The notes: generated by a model from the sequence alone, not told the origin. Shown: positions 35,628-44,980, counted from the first letter of the stretch. The stretch is 64,000 nt of DNA from Roseomonas nitratireducens (GCF_017813355.1 NZ_JAGIYZ010000005.1:62001-126000), one strand, 5' to 3'. Numbers and translations are program-made.

Positions 35628-36805
35628 CCGAGGGTGTGGTCGTCGTCCTGAATGCCGGTTCCTCCTCGCTCAAGTTCTCGTTGTACGAGGGTGATGCCGT
35701 CCTGCTATCGGGGCAGGTGGACGGCATCGGCCTGCGGCCGCGCGTCATGGCGCGCGACGGCGCGGGAACGAAGCTTGCGGTGCCCGACCTCGCCACCGAC
35801 CCGCCCGGCACGCCCGCCGAGGCGCTGCTCGCCCTGCTGCCGTGGCTGCGCGAGCACCTGGGCGGCCGGCCGCTCCTTGCGCTCGGCCATCGCGTCGTGC
35901 ATGGCGGGCAGCATCACGACCGCCCGCGGCGCGTGACACCGGCGCTGATCGAGGAGCTCGCGGCGCTATCGCCACTCGCGCCGCTGCACCAGCCGCACAA
36001 TCTCTCGCCCATTCGCGCGGCGCAGGACCGCGTGCCGGACGTGCCGCAGGTGGCGTGCTTCGACACCGCCTTCCACCGCACCATCCCCGAGATCGCGCAG
36101 GTCTTCGCCCTGCCGTTCGAGATGGCCGCGCGCGGCATTCGTCGCTACGGATTCCACGGGCTGTCCTACGAATACATCGCCTCGGTGCTGCCCGAGGTGG
36201 CGCCCGACCTTGCGACGGGGCGGGTGGTCGTGGCGCATCTCGGCAACGGTGCCTCGCTCTGCGCGTTGCAAGGCGGGCGGAGCGTGGCGACGACGATGGG
36301 GTTCTCGGCACTCGACGGGCTGCCCATGGGCACGCGCTGCGGCGAGATCGACCCGGCCGTCGTGCTGCATCTGATGCGCGAGGATGGGCTCGACATCGCG
36401 GGCGTCGAGGCGTTGCTCTACCGGCGCTCGGGCCTGCTCGGCCTGTCCGGGCTGTCGTCGGATTTCCGCGACCTGCTGGCCAGCGATGATCCGCGCGCGC
36501 GCTTCGCGATCGACGTCTTCGTCTATCGCGTGGCGCGCGGCATCGGCTCGCTCGCCGCCGCGCTGGGCGGGTTGGACGCGCTCGTGTTCACCGCCGGGGT
36601 AGGGGAGAACGCGGCACCGATCCGCGCGGCCGTATGCGACGCGTGTCGCTGGCTCGGCATCGAGATCAATGAAACGGCGAACGCGATGAAGGCGCCGGTC
36701 ATCACGCGCGCCGGCAGCCGCGTCGCGGCATATGTCATCCCGACCGACGAGAACCTGATGATCGCGCGCCACACGCGCGCGCTGCTGGCAGGTTCAAGCG
36801 AATGA
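35624..36805 (+). CDS. ackA: Acetate kinase
   Basis: A 393-residue acetokinase making ATP and acetate from acetyl phosphate and ADP. Motifs are [16 protein letters not shown] near the N-terminus, GHRVVHGGQ with the catalytic Arg near residues 86-94, [10 protein letters not shown] with the catalytic Asp near 145, [24 protein letters not shown], and the nucleotide site [13 protein letters not shown] and [18 protein letters not shown] differs from the common GTRSGDIDP but keeps the Arg. The ATG overlaps the upstream stop. It sits upstream of pflB; no phosphotransacetylase gene is in the window, so acetyl phosphate must come from elsewhere. Confidence 0.93.
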   Translation: MTEGVVVVLNAGSSSLKFSLYEGDAVLLSGQVDGIGLRPRVMARDGAGTKLAVPDLATDPPGTPAEALLALLPWLREHLGGRPLLALGHRVVHGGQHHDRPRRVTPALIEELAALSPLAPLHQPHNLSPIRAAQDRVPDVPQVACFDTAFHRTIPEIAQVFALPFEMAARGIRRYGFHGLSYEYIASVLPEVAPDLATGRVVVAHLGNGASLCALQGGRSVATTMGFSALDGLPMGTRCGEIDPAVVLHLMREDGLDIAGVEALLYRRSGLLGLSGLSSDFRDLLASDDPRARFAIDVFVYRVARGIGSLAAALGGLDALVFTAGVGENAAPIRAAVCDACRWLGIEINETANAMKAPVITRAGSRVAAYVIPTDENLMIARHTRALLAGSSE

Positions 36806-36872
36806 CGCACGGCGCGGCCTCACCGGGTACCGGACGAGACCGCGCAGAAGATCTGGCAAGGGAGAAACGCTC

Positions 36873-39137
36873 ATGGAAGGCGTGAACATCGACATCGCCG
36901 CCCTGAAGGAGGCGCGCTGCTGGCGTGGCTTCGAACAGGGCCGCTGGACGAATGTGATCGACGTTCGGGACTTCATCGTCCGCAACATGGCGCCCTATAC
37001 GGGCGACGAAGGTTTCCTCGCCGGCCCCTCGGAGCGCACCAAGGCGGTCTGGGCGGCACTGCAGCCGCTCTTCGCTGCCGAACGCACGAAGGGCGTGCTG
37101 GACGTCGATGCCACGACGCCGTCCCACGTGCTGGCGCACGCCCCCGGCTACATCGACCAGGCCAATGAGGTCATCGTCGGCCTGCAGACAGACAAGCCCT
37201 TCAAGCGCGCGATCTTTCCCGCCGGCGGGCTGCGCATGGTCGAAGCCGGCCTCAAGGCCGCTGGCTTCCCGGCCGACCCCGCGGTGCACGAGGCCTTCAC
37301 GAAGTACCGCAAGACTCACAATGACGGCGTCTTCGACGCCTACACGCCCGAGATCATGCGTTGCCGGAAATCAGGCATCATCACCGGCCTGCCCGATGCC
37401 TATGGCCGCGGGCGCATCATCGGTGACTACCGGCGCGTCGCGCTCTACGGCATCGACCGCCTGCTCGCCGCCAAGCAGGAGGAGCGCGCCCAGGTCGACG
37501 AGATGTGGCCGAACGACGAGGTGATCCGCACGCGGGAGGAACTCGCCGAGCAGATGCGCGCGCTGGCCGATCTCGCGGAGATGGGCCGGCGCTACGGCTG
37601 CGACATCTCGCGCCCGGCCGAGACGGCGCGCGAGGCGGTGCAGTGGACCTACCTCGCCTATCTCGGCGCCATCAAGGAAGCGAACGGCGCGGCCATGTCG
37701 ATCGGCCGCATCTCGACCTTCCTCGACATCTACATCGAGCGCGACCTGAAGGAAGGGACGCTGGACGAGGCGGGCGCGCAGGAGCTGATGGATCAGCTCG
37801 TGCAGAAGCTGCGCATCGTCCGCTTCCTGCGCACGCCGGACTATGATGCGCTGTTCAGCGGCGACCCCTACTGGGCCACCGAATGCGTCGGCGGCATGGA
37901 CATGGACGGGCGGACGCTGGTGACGCGCAGCAGCTACCGGATCCTGCACACGCTGACCAACCTTGGCCCGGCGCCCGAGCCCAACATCACGGTGCTCTGG
38001 TCGAAGAACCTGCCCACGGCGTTCAAGCGATACTGCATCAGGATCAGCCGCGACACCTCGTCGCTGCAGTACGAGAACGACGACCTGATGCGGCCCTACT
38101 GGGGCGACGACTACGGCATCGCCTGCTGCGTCTCGGCCATGCGCCTCGGCAAGCAGATGCAGTTCTTCGGTGCGCGGGTGAATCTCGCCAAGTGCATGCT
38201 CTACGCCATCAATGGCGGGCGGGACGAAGTCAGCGGCGATCAGATCGCTCCGGCCTCGGCGCCGATCACCGCTGACGTGCTCGATTACGCGGAGGTCGAT
38301 GCGAAGTTCGACGCCACCATGGAGTGGCTGGCGCGCACCTACGTGCATGCCATGAACTGCATCCACTACATGCATGACAAGTACTTCTACGAACGGCTCG
38401 AGATGGCGCTGCATGACCGCGACATCCTGCGCACAATGGCCTTCGGCATCGCCGGGCTGTCGGTGGTGGCGGACAGCCTTTCGGCCATCAAGCATGCCAA
38501 GGTGCATGTGATCCGCGACGACAGGGGCCTCGCGGTGGACTACCGGATCGAGGGCGACTTCCCGAAATTCGGCAATGCCGACAGCCGGGTGGACGACCTC
38601 GCGGTGGACATCGTCTCCCGTTTCATGGCGAAGATCCGCAAGCACCCGACCTACCGCAACGCGGTGCACACCCAGTCGGTGCTGACCATCACGTCGAACG
38701 TCGTCTACGGCAAGGCGACCGGCAACACGCCGGACGGTCGCCGCAAGGGCGAACCCTTCGCGCCGGGTGCGAACCCGATGCATGGGCGGGACGACCATGG
38801 CTGGCTCGCCTCCTGCATCTCGGTCGCGCGGCTGCCCTATGCCGATGCGCAGGACGGCATCAGCTACACTGTCTCGGTTGCGCCGACCCTGGCACGGCGG
38901 GACCAGGAAGCCACCATCGACAACGCCGTGCGCGCCTTCGACATGTATTTCGGCCAGGGCGGCTTCCACATGAACCTCAACGTCCTGTCGAAGGAGACGC
39001 TGGAGGACGCGATGGAGCATCCGGACAAATACCCGCAGCTGACCATCCGGGTCTCCGGCTACGCGGTGAACTTCGTTCGGCTGACGCGAGAGCAGCAGCT
39101 CGACGTCATCCGCCGCACCTTCCACGCCTCCTACTGA
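36873..39137 (+). CDS. pflB: Formate C-acetyltransferase (pyruvate formate-lyase)
   Basis: A 754-residue glycyl-radical enzyme converting pyruvate and CoA to formate and acetyl-CoA under anoxic conditions. The adjacent active-site cysteines are in [15 protein letters not shown] near residue 413-414, and the glycyl-radical site is in the C-terminal [13 protein letters not shown] near residue 729. Other PFL marks are [20 protein letters not shown] and [25 protein letters not shown] lies eight to nine bases before the ATG. Full length and both catalytic motifs are intact, and the activase gene follows 10 bases later. An oxygen-sensitive PFL is unusual for a mostly aerobic lineage and supports acquisition by transfer (inference). 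Confidence 0.95.
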   Translation: MEGVNIDIAALKEARCWRGFEQGRWTNVIDVRDFIVRNMAPYTGDEGFLAGPSERTKAVWAALQPLFAAERTKGVLDVDATTPSHVLAHAPGYIDQANEVIVGLQTDKPFKRAIFPAGGLRMVEAGLKAAGFPADPAVHEAFTKYRKTHNDGVFDAYTPEIMRCRKSGIITGLPDAYGRGRIIGDYRRVALYGIDRLLAAKQEERAQVDEMWPNDEVIRTREELAEQMRALADLAEMGRRYGCDISRPAETAREAVQWTYLAYLGAIKEANGAAMSIGRISTFLDIYIERDLKEGTLDEAGAQELMDQLVQKLRIVRFLRTPDYDALFSGDPYWATECVGGMDMDGRTLVTRSSYRILHTLTNLGPAPEPNITVLWSKNLPTAFKRYCIRISRDTSSLQYENDDLMRPYWGDDYGIACCVSAMRLGKQMQFFGARVNLAKCMLYAINGGRDEVSGDQIAPASAPITADVLDYAEVDAKFDATMEWLARTYVHAMNCIHYMHDKYFYERLEMALHDRDILRTMAFGIAGLSVVADSLSAIKHAKVHVIRDDRGLAVDYRIEGDFPKFGNADSRVDDLAVDIVSRFMAKIRKHPTYRNAVHTQSVLTITSNVVYGKATGNTPDGRRKGEPFAPGANPMHGRDDHGWLASCISVARLPYADAQDGISYTVSVAPTLARRDQEATIDNAVRAFDMYFGQGGFHMNLNVLSKETLEDAMEHPDKYPQLTIRVSGYAVNFVRLTREQQLDVIRRTFHASY

Positions 39138-39147
39138 GGAGAGAGCC

Positions 39148-39984
39148 ATGCGCGAAGTCGAAGGCGACGGCATGGTGAAGGTCGGCAGCCGCTTCGACCT
39201 TCGCACCAACCAGGCCCCCGATGCCCCGGAGACCGAGGGGTTCGAAGGCCCGAAGGAAACTCATGGCTGGGTGCATTCCTACGAGACGGGATCGACCGTC
39301 GATGGCCCCGGCGTGCGCGTCATGCTGTTCATGTCGGGCTGCTTCCTGCGCTGCCAGTACTGCCACAACCCGGACACCTGGCACCTGAAGGACGGCACCG
39401 TCATCGAGCTGTCCCACGCCATCAAGCGGCTGCGCGATTTCGCGCCTGCGCTGCGCGCGATGGGCGGTGGGCTCACAATCTCGGGTGGGGAGCCGCTGGT
39501 GCAGATCGGCTTCACTCGCGGCCTCTTTGCCGCGGCGAAGTCGATGGGGCTGCACACGGCACTGGACACTTCGGGCTTCCTTGGCCACCGCGCCGACGAT
39601 GACTACATGAAGAACGTCGACCTCGTACTGCTCGACATCAAGAGCGGCGACCCCGACACCTACCGGCGCGTGACAGGCGCGGAACTGGCCCCCACGCTGC
39701 GTTTCGCGGAACGGCTGAATGCGATGGGCAAGGCGGTCTGGGTGCGGTTCGTCCTGGTCCCCGGCCTGACCGACGCGCCGGACAACATCCGCAAGGTGGC
39801 GGATTTCGTGGCGCCGATGAAGAACGTGGAGTGGGTGGAGGTCCTGCCCTTCCACCAGATGGGCGCCTTCAAGTGGAAGTCGCTTGGCCTGGACTACAAG
39901 CTCGCCGATACGCCGACACCGACGCAGGACCAGGTGCAGGCGGCGCTGGAGATCTTCCGCGCCGCTGGGTGCCGGGCGCGGTGA
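39148..39984 (+). CDS. pflA: Pyruvate formate-lyase-activating enzyme
   Basis: A 278-residue radical-SAM enzyme that installs the glycyl radical on PflB. The 4Fe-4S motif CFLRCQYCHNPDTW (CxxxCxxC) lies near residues 67-80, preceded by STVDGPGVRVMLFMSGC. SGGEPLVQIGF is the SAM-binding GGE motif, and the C-terminal EWVEVLPFHQMGAFKW is typical of the group. The N-terminal about 45 residues are longer than in E. coli PflA. A GGAGAG ribosome site precedes the ATG. It is encoded directly after its substrate pflB. Confidence 0.94.
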   Translation: MREVEGDGMVKVGSRFDLRTNQAPDAPETEGFEGPKETHGWVHSYETGSTVDGPGVRVMLFMSGCFLRCQYCHNPDTWHLKDGTVIELSHAIKRLRDFAPALRAMGGGLTISGGEPLVQIGFTRGLFAAAKSMGLHTALDTSGFLGHRADDDYMKNVDLVLLDIKSGDPDTYRRVTGAELAPTLRFAERLNAMGKAVWVRFVLVPGLTDAPDNIRKVADFVAPMKNVEWVEVLPFHQMGAFKWKSLGLDYKLADTPTPTQDQVQAALEIFRAAGCRAR

Positions 39985-39997
39985 GGGGATCGGGCAC

Positions 39998-41593
39998 ATG
40001 ATGGCCTTCGTCAGCGACCTGCTCGGCAGCCAGCCGATCCTCTCCCTGTTCCTCGCGATCGGCCTCGGCTACGCGGTCGGGCAGATCAGCATCCTCGGCT
40101 TCTCGCTCGGCATCGGGGCGGTGCTCTTCGTCGGGCTGTTCATCGGCGCCATCGCACCGAAGGCGAGTATCGCCGGGCCGATCGGGCTGATCGGCCTGAT
40201 CATGTTCCTCTACGGCATCGGCATACTCTACGGCCGGCAGTTCTTCGAAGGGCTGCGCGGCGCGGGGCGCGTCTACAATCTGCTCGCCCTGGTCGCGGTC
40301 GTGGCAGGGCTGGTGGTGGCGCTGTTCTTCGGCTGGATCTTCGGCGTGCGGCTCGGCCATACGCTCGGCATCTTCGCCGGCTCGATGACCAGCACGGCGA
40401 CGCTGCAGGCCGCGCTCGATGTCATGAAGAACAACGAGCCCTCGATCGGCTACTCCGTCGCCTACCCCTTCGGCGTGATCGGGCCGATCCTCTGCTTCTA
40501 TTTCCTCACGCGGAATGTGAAGCCGACCTTCCCGCCCAAGCCAGCCCGTTTCCACATGGGCGAGGTCACCATCGAGCGCCTGCCCGCGGCCGGCAGCACG
40601 CTTGGCAAGGTGATGGCGCTGCTGCCGGAGGGTGTGCAGGTCGCGACGGTCAGGCAGGATCACCGCAACCGCCTGCCGGATGCGGACCTCGAACTGCATG
40701 TCGGCGATGCGCTCATGATCGCGGCGGACCGTGCCGAGGCCATAGAGGAAACCGCGGCGCTGCTCGGTCGCCTCGATCCCGGCCGGATCGCCAAGGATCG
40801 CGCCGACCTCTCCTACCAGCGCTACTTCGTCTCCAAGGCATCGCTCACGGGCCGGAAGCTCGACGAGATCCCGATGCCGGAGGGGACCGAGATCCGCATC
40901 CTGCATGTCCGGCGCTACGACGTGGACCTGGTGCCTTCCCCGGACCTGATGCTCGAGATCGGCGATCGCGTCGGCGTGCTGGTGCCGGCGGACCAGGTCG
41001 CCAAGGCCCGCGCGCATTTCGGCGATACCGTGAAGTCGGCCGCCGAGTTCTCCTATGTCTCGGTCGGCTTCGGCATGGTGCTCGGCGTGCTGCTCGGGCT
41101 GGTGCCGATCCCGATCCCGGGAGTCGGCACGGTCACGCTTGGCATCGGCGGCGGACCGCTGATCGTGGCGCTGATCCTGGGGCGGCTGCGGCGCACGGGG
41201 CCGATATCCTGGGTGATGCCGCTGCCGGCGAACATCGTGCTGCGCAATTTCGGACTCACGCTGTTCCTTGCGAGCGTCGGGATCAACTCGGGCCAGTCCT
41301 TCGTCACCACCGTGGCGTCGCAGGGGCCGCTGCTGCTGATCATCGGCGCGCTGGTGCTGTTGACCACCGTCGGGATCGTGCTGGGTGTGGGCTACTACCT
41401 GCTGAAGCTGCCCTATGACGACCTGCTCGGCGTTGCCTCAGGCGCCACGGGCAACCCGGCCATCCTGGTCTATGCCACGCGCATGGCGCCGACCGAACGG
41501 CCCGACATCGGCTACGCGATGATCTTTCCCTCGGCGACGATCGTGAAGGTGATCGCCGTGCAGATCATCGGCCTGATCGCGTTGGGGGGCTGA
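39998..41593 (+). CDS. AspT/YbjL-type (AAE family) putative exchanger
   Basis: A 531-residue membrane protein of the aspartate:alanine exchanger family. An N-terminal membrane half has five TMs (LSLFLAIGLGYAVGQI onward; the repeat signature IFAGSMTSTATLQAAL), a central cytoplasmic part carries two TrkA-C-like domains (about residues 195-360; for example LELHVGDALMIAADRAE), and a C-terminal membrane half repeats the first (LGIGGGPLIVALILGRLRRT; VASGATGNPAILVYATR). It starts at MM 39998, 13 bases after pflA. Being locked in a PFL operon, it may export or exchange a fermentation acid rather than aspartate (inference). Confidence 0.8.
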   Translation: MMAFVSDLLGSQPILSLFLAIGLGYAVGQISILGFSLGIGAVLFVGLFIGAIAPKASIAGPIGLIGLIMFLYGIGILYGRQFFEGLRGAGRVYNLLALVAVVAGLVVALFFGWIFGVRLGHTLGIFAGSMTSTATLQAALDVMKNNEPSIGYSVAYPFGVIGPILCFYFLTRNVKPTFPPKPARFHMGEVTIERLPAAGSTLGKVMALLPEGVQVATVRQDHRNRLPDADLELHVGDALMIAADRAEAIEETAALLGRLDPGRIAKDRADLSYQRYFVSKASLTGRKLDEIPMPEGTEIRILHVRRYDVDLVPSPDLMLEIGDRVGVLVPADQVAKARAHFGDTVKSAAEFSYVSVGFGMVLGVLLGLVPIPIPGVGTVTLGIGGGPLIVALILGRLRRTGPISWVMPLPANIVLRNFGLTLFLASVGINSGQSFVTTVASQGPLLLIIGALVLLTTVGIVLGVGYYLLKLPYDDLLGVASGATGNPAILVYATRMAPTERPDIGYAMIFPSATIVKVIAVQIIGLIALGG

Positions 41594-42472
41594 GTGCCGG
41601 ATACGCGCACCGGCGCCCTGGCGGGGATCGAGGGGCGCCTGCCGCCGGAGATCGCGGCCAAAGCGGAAGCCGACGGCGTCGCCAAGGCGGGGCAGGACAG
41701 CATCACGCTGCTGACGCTGGGCCTGCTGGGCGGCGCCTTCATCTCCTTCGGGGCGATCTTCTCCAACATCGCCCTCACTGGCGCGGAAGGCGCGCTGCCC
41801 TTCGGTCTGGCGCGTGTCGTGGCGGGCCTTGTCTTTGCGCTGGGCCTCGCACTGGTGCTGCTGGGCGGCGCCCAGATATTCACTGGCGACGTGCTGATGG
41901 TCATGGCCTGGGCGAGCGGGCGACTAGGCCTCATGCGCGTCGTGCGCGCCTGGGGGTTGGTGTGGCTTGGCAACCTGGCCGGCGCGGTCGGCACGGCGGT
42001 ACTGGTATTCCTTGCGCAGCATCACCTCTTTGGCAGCGGGCAGGTAGGCGTAACGGCGTTGCGCACGGCGCAGGCCAAGGCAGCGCTGCCCGTCGGCCAG
42101 GCCTTCCTGCTGGGAGTGCTGTGCAACGCGCTGGTCTGCATGGCCGTGTGGCTTTCGCTGTCATCCCGCCTGCCGGCGCATCGCATGATTCTCGTGATTC
42201 TGCCGATCGCCGCCTTCGTCGCCGCCGGCTTCGAGCACGCCGTGGCGAACATGTACTTCATTCCATTCGGACTGCTGATCAGGTCGTTCGCCGCGGAGGC
42301 GTACTGGCAGGCCGTTGGCCTCGATCCGGCAGCCTTCGACGCTCTCCGCATCGGGTTGGTGATTCGCAATCTGGCGGCCGTCACCTTCGGCAATATCGTG
42401 GGCGGCGCGGTGCTCGTGGCAGGCGTCTATTGGCTGCTATACCGGCGCGGGCGGGCCGCCGGCGCGGCATGA
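41594..42472 (+). CDS. focA: Formate/nitrite transporter (FocA/NirC) family channel
   Basis: A 292-residue six-TM channel of the FNT family. Family features are the N-terminal helix before TM1, GGAFISFGAIFSNIAL in TM1, the TM2 break near GGAQIFTGDVLMVMAW, VLCNALVCMAVWLSLSSR in the central region, GFEHAVANMYFIPFGLL carrying the selectivity-associated His, and FGNIVGGAVLVAGVYWLLY at the end. It starts at a GTG directly abutting the stop of the exchanger gene. In this context it most likely exports or re-imports formate made by PflB; nitrite cannot be excluded. Confidence 0.88.
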   Translation: MPDTRTGALAGIEGRLPPEIAAKAEADGVAKAGQDSITLLTLGLLGGAFISFGAIFSNIALTGAEGALPFGLARVVAGLVFALGLALVLLGGAQIFTGDVLMVMAWASGRLGLMRVVRAWGLVWLGNLAGAVGTAVLVFLAQHHLFGSGQVGVTALRTAQAKAALPVGQAFLLGVLCNALVCMAVWLSLSSRLPAHRMILVILPIAAFVAAGFEHAVANMYFIPFGLLIRSFAAEAYWQAVGLDPAAFDALRIGLVIRNLAAVTFGNIVGGAVLVAGVYWLLYRRGRAAGAA

Positions 42473-42523
42473 GGGGGGAGGCGCTGCCTGTATCGCGCCG
42501 CGCCGTTCGGGGGAGAACCGACC

Positions 42524-43048
42524 ATGACATTTCCACGCACGAGACGCGCGTTCATCCGCGGCGCGATGCTGTCGCTGTCCGCGCCCGTTGTCGTGGCCTG
42601 CGTCGCGCCGCCGGACCCGACGCCGCAAGCCGAACCGCCGCCTCCTCCGCCGTTGCTCGGCAGCATCGCCGCGCATGGCATGGTCGAGGATGCGTCCGTG
42701 GAGACGCGCCAAGTGGTCATCCGGACCGCAGGGGGCGCTTTGGTGGACGTCTCGCTGGGGCGGGACTTCAGAGGCATGGAACGCCTCCGCCCAGGCCAGC
42801 GCGTGGTTGTCGAGTACGATGCGCGCGGGGCCGTGCGGCTCGGGCTTTCAAGGCCAGCCGCCGGCTTCGAGGCGGGGCGCATCCAGGGCACGATCGAGGA
42901 GGTTCTGCCCGGCGGGCGCGTGGTCGCGATCTCGGACCGGCAAGGCATCGTGGTGACCTTCGAGGTTCCGGATCGTTCGATGATGGCCTTCGTGGCACGC
43001 CTGCGGCGCGGCGACGATGTCGCGGTGACAGTACTGGAGCGGCGGTAG
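42524..43048 (+). CDS. Hypothetical Tat-type lipoprotein
   Basis: A 174-residue protein with a twin-arginine signal (TRRAFIRGAMLSLSAP) leading to a lipobox VVAC at about residues 23-26, so it is probably a lipid-anchored periplasmic protein. A Pro-rich spacer follows, then two repeated OB-like beta segments (GMVEDASVETRQVVIRTAGG; GTIEEVLPGGRVVAISDRQG). A good GGGGGAGA ribosome site precedes the ATG. It is the last gene on the PFL side before the IS remnant and may or may not belong to the operon (51-base gap). Family not recognised. Confidence 0.6.
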   Translation: MTFPRTRRAFIRGAMLSLSAPVVVACVAPPDPTPQAEPPPPPPLLGSIAAHGMVEDASVETRQVVIRTAGGALVDVSLGRDFRGMERLRPGQRVVVEYDARGAVRLGLSRPAAGFEAGRIQGTIEEVLPGGRVVAISDRQGIVVTFEVPDRSMMAFVARLRRGDDVAVTVLERR

Positions 43049-43056
43049 TTCGCGAC

Positions 43057-43397
43057 TGGTCCTGAACCCGGAAACTGGTCCGTCGGGAGAACAACTTTTT
43101 CGGGCACTCTGACGGATTGGACAAAGTGCCATGAAGAGGAAGCGGTCAACGGAGGAACAGATTGCCTTCCCGCTGCGACAGGCGGGGAGGGGGACGGCAG
43201 TGGAGGAAAACTGCCGCAAGCTCGGGGGGCAGACCCGACATTCTACCGATGGAAGAATCGGTTCGCTGGAATGGGCGTTGCAGAGTTCCGGCGGCGACAA
43301 GCAGGTCGAGGATGAGAACGCCAAGCCGAAGCGGCTGGTCGCGGATCTGACGCTCGCCAAGACCATGCGGCAGGACATGCTGCGCCGTCAGTGGTGA
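43057..43397 (+). mobile_element. IS3-family remnant: terminal sequence and frameshifted OrfA
   Basis: From the ATG at 43131 the frame reads MKRKRSTEEQIAFPLRQAGR and ENCRKLG, which is IS3-type OrfA. It then loses the family pattern for about 25 codons, where a neighbouring frame reads TFYRWKNRFAGMGVAEFRRR, and returns as VEDENAKPKRLVADLTLAKT to a stop after LRRQW. Two compensating indels thus break the HTH/leucine-zipper transposase OrfA, and OrfB is missing. The upstream TGGTCCTGAACCCGGAAACT at 43057-43076 looks like a left terminal sequence of such elements. It is inactive and marks the right edge of the accessory region. Confidence 0.75.
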
Positions 43398-43458
43398 TCG
43401 GCGCCTACCCAGCCCAGGCTCGGCGTATCGAGCATCTGCGAACGCTCACATTCTCGGC

Positions 43459-43493
43459 AAAAGGGGGGCGGGGCAGGCGGAGCCCTCCCCGCC
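43459..43493 (-). terminator. Terminator downstream of def
   Basis: On the minus strand GGCGGGG (43493-43487) pairs with CCCCGCC (43473-43467) around a 13-base loop and is followed by CCCCTTTTGCC. It begins three bases after the def stop codon, so transcription of def ends before the IS remnant. Confidence 0.55.
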
Positions 43494-43496
43494 ATC

Positions 43497-44024
43497 CTAC
43501 GCCCGTTCCTTGGCCTTGAGGTCCTTGGCGAGCCGGCGCAGCAGCATGTTGCGCTTCAGCGCGCTCAGGTAGTCCACGAACAGCACGCCATCGAGATGAT
43601 CGACCTCGTGCTGCAGGCAGGCGGAGAGCAGGCCGTCGCCCTCAACCTCCCGCCGCGCACCTTCCAGGTCGAGGTAGCGCACCTTCACCGAGGCCGGCCG
43701 GGTCACGTCGGCGTATTGGCCGGGCAGGGACAGGCAGCCTTCCTCCCGCGTCGCGACCTCCCGGCTGGCGGCCACGATCTCCGGGTTCACCAGCACCATG
43801 GGCTGGCGCTGCTCGTCCTTCTGGAGGTCGATGACGACGAGCCGCAGCATCTCCCCCACCTGCGGCGCGGCCAGGCCGATCCCGGGCGCGGCGTACATGG
43901 TCGCGAGCATCCGGTCGGCGAGGTCCCGTACCCGGCCGGGGTCCGTCGCGGCCACGGGCTTCGCCTTCGCCCGCAGGCGCGGGTCGGGGACGAACAGGAT
44001 GGGCAGCGTGGGGGTGTCGGTCAT
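43497..44024 (-). CDS. def: Peptide deformylase
   Basis: A 175-residue metalloprotease that removes the N-formyl group from nascent proteins. All three signature motifs are present: GIGLAAPQVG near residues 48-57, EGCLSLPGQ near 93-101 and the metal-binding QHEVDHLDG near 138-146. It starts at ATG 44024, divergent from hsp20 across 129 bases. In many bacteria def precedes fmt; here fmt lies on the same strand about 22.6 kb away, beyond the accessory region. Confidence 0.95.
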   Translation of the reverse strand: MTDTPTLPILFVPDPRLRAKAKPVAATDPGRVRDLADRMLATMYAAPGIGLAAPQVGEMLRLVVIDLQKDEQRQPMVLVNPEIVAASREVATREEGCLSLPGQYADVTRPASVKVRYLDLEGARREVEGDGLLSACLQHEVDHLDGVLFVDYLSALKRNMLLRRLAKDLKAKERA

Positions 44025-44061
44025 GGCGGCAGGCCGGGCATCTAGACCCCGCGGAGGCCCC

Positions 44062-44091
44062 TTGCAACGGGGCCCGCGCCGGCCAAGATTT
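44062..44091 (+). promoter_or_regulatory. Possible heat-shock-type promoter of hsp20
   Basis: CTTGCAA at 44061-44067 and CCAAGATTT at 44083-44091, 15 bases apart, resemble a sigma-32-type pair in the spacer before hsp20. The match is partial, and a weak sigma-70 reading of the same bases is also possible. Confidence 0.3.
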
Positions 44092-44153
44092 CCTGGGTCG
44101 GCGGGGTGCTTCGGGTCCCGCCTTCCGCTTCGCTCTCGGATGAGGAGGCCTTC

Positions 44154-44612
44154 GTGTCGCGCCCTTCGCTCTTCGGCTCGCCCCTGTTCCTCGGCTTCGA
44201 CCACCTCGAGCAGATGCTCGACCGGGTCGGCAAGAACGCCGATGGCTACCCGCCCTACAACATCGAGCAGACCGGCGATAACCGGCTGCGCATCACGCTC
44301 GCCGTCGCCGGCTTCTCGATGGACGACCTGCAGATCACGCAGGAGGACAACCAGCTCGTCATCCGCGGCCGGCAGAAGGACGAATCGGAAGGCCGGATCT
44401 TCCTCCATCGCGGCATCGCCGCCCGCCAGTTCCAGCGCGCCTTCGTGCTCGCGGAAGGGATGGAGGTGGAAGGCGCCTGGCTCGACAACGGGCTGCTGCA
44501 CCTCGACCTCAAGCGCCCGCAGCCGGAAAGCCGCGTGAAGACCATCCGCATCGGCGCCCGCGGCAACGGCGCCGCGCCGGGCGTGCTGGAAGGCCGGCCG
44601 GAGAACGGCTGA
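44154..44612 (+). CDS. Small heat shock protein, Hsp20 family (IbpA-like)
   Basis: A 152-residue alpha-crystallin-domain chaperone that holds unfolding proteins. The N-terminus reads MSRPSLFGSPLFLGFDHLEQ, followed by YPPYNIEQTGDNRLRITLAV and the crystallin core with the conserved GIAARQFQRAFVLAEGMEV and LHLDLKRPQPES. I chose GTG 44154 because GAGGAGG lies five bases upstream; an upstream in-frame ATG lacks such a site. It is followed by a DUF1150 gene, a pairing conserved in alphaproteobacteria. Heat-shock control is likely. Confidence 0.92.
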   Translation: MSRPSLFGSPLFLGFDHLEQMLDRVGKNADGYPPYNIEQTGDNRLRITLAVAGFSMDDLQITQEDNQLVIRGRQKDESEGRIFLHRGIAARQFQRAFVLAEGMEVEGAWLDNGLLHLDLKRPQPESRVKTIRIGARGNGAAPGVLEGRPENG

Positions 44613-44692
44613 CCCTTCCCCCCAACCGGGCCCTTCCGGGCCGGACAGCGCCGCGCGGGCCCCTTCGGGACGACGCGGCAGGAGAGACCGAG

Positions 44693-44944
44693 ATGACCGA
44701 CCATGAATTCGACGACCGCGACGAGGACGCCCTGCAGCCCGAGATGCTGCGCGCGCTCTCCCCGCTCGACTGGGCGCGCTATGGCGCGGCGAGCATCGCC
44801 TACGCCCGGCCCGTGCTGGTGAACGGCCAGCGCGCGGTGGCGATCCACGCGGCGGACGGCACCCAGATCGGCGCCGCGCCGACCCTGGCGCTGGCCACCG
44901 CCGCGATCCTGCAGCACGGCCTGGGGCCGGCGCTGGTGCATTGA
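44693..44944 (+). CDS. DUF1150 family protein
   Basis: An 83-residue acidic protein with RYGAASIAYARPVLVNGQRA and VAIHAADGTQIG, ending in an alanine-rich helix, as in DUF1150 proteins. The family is found almost only in alphaproteobacteria next to small heat shock genes, as here (80 bases after hsp20). Function unknown. AGGAGAG precedes the ATG. Confidence 0.8.
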   Translation: MTDHEFDDRDEDALQPEMLRALSPLDWARYGAASIAYARPVLVNGQRAVAIHAADGTQIGAAPTLALATAAILQHGLGPALVH

Positions 44945-44980
44945 GCGCGGGGAGGGCGTCGCCGCCCTCCCCTTCGCCGG

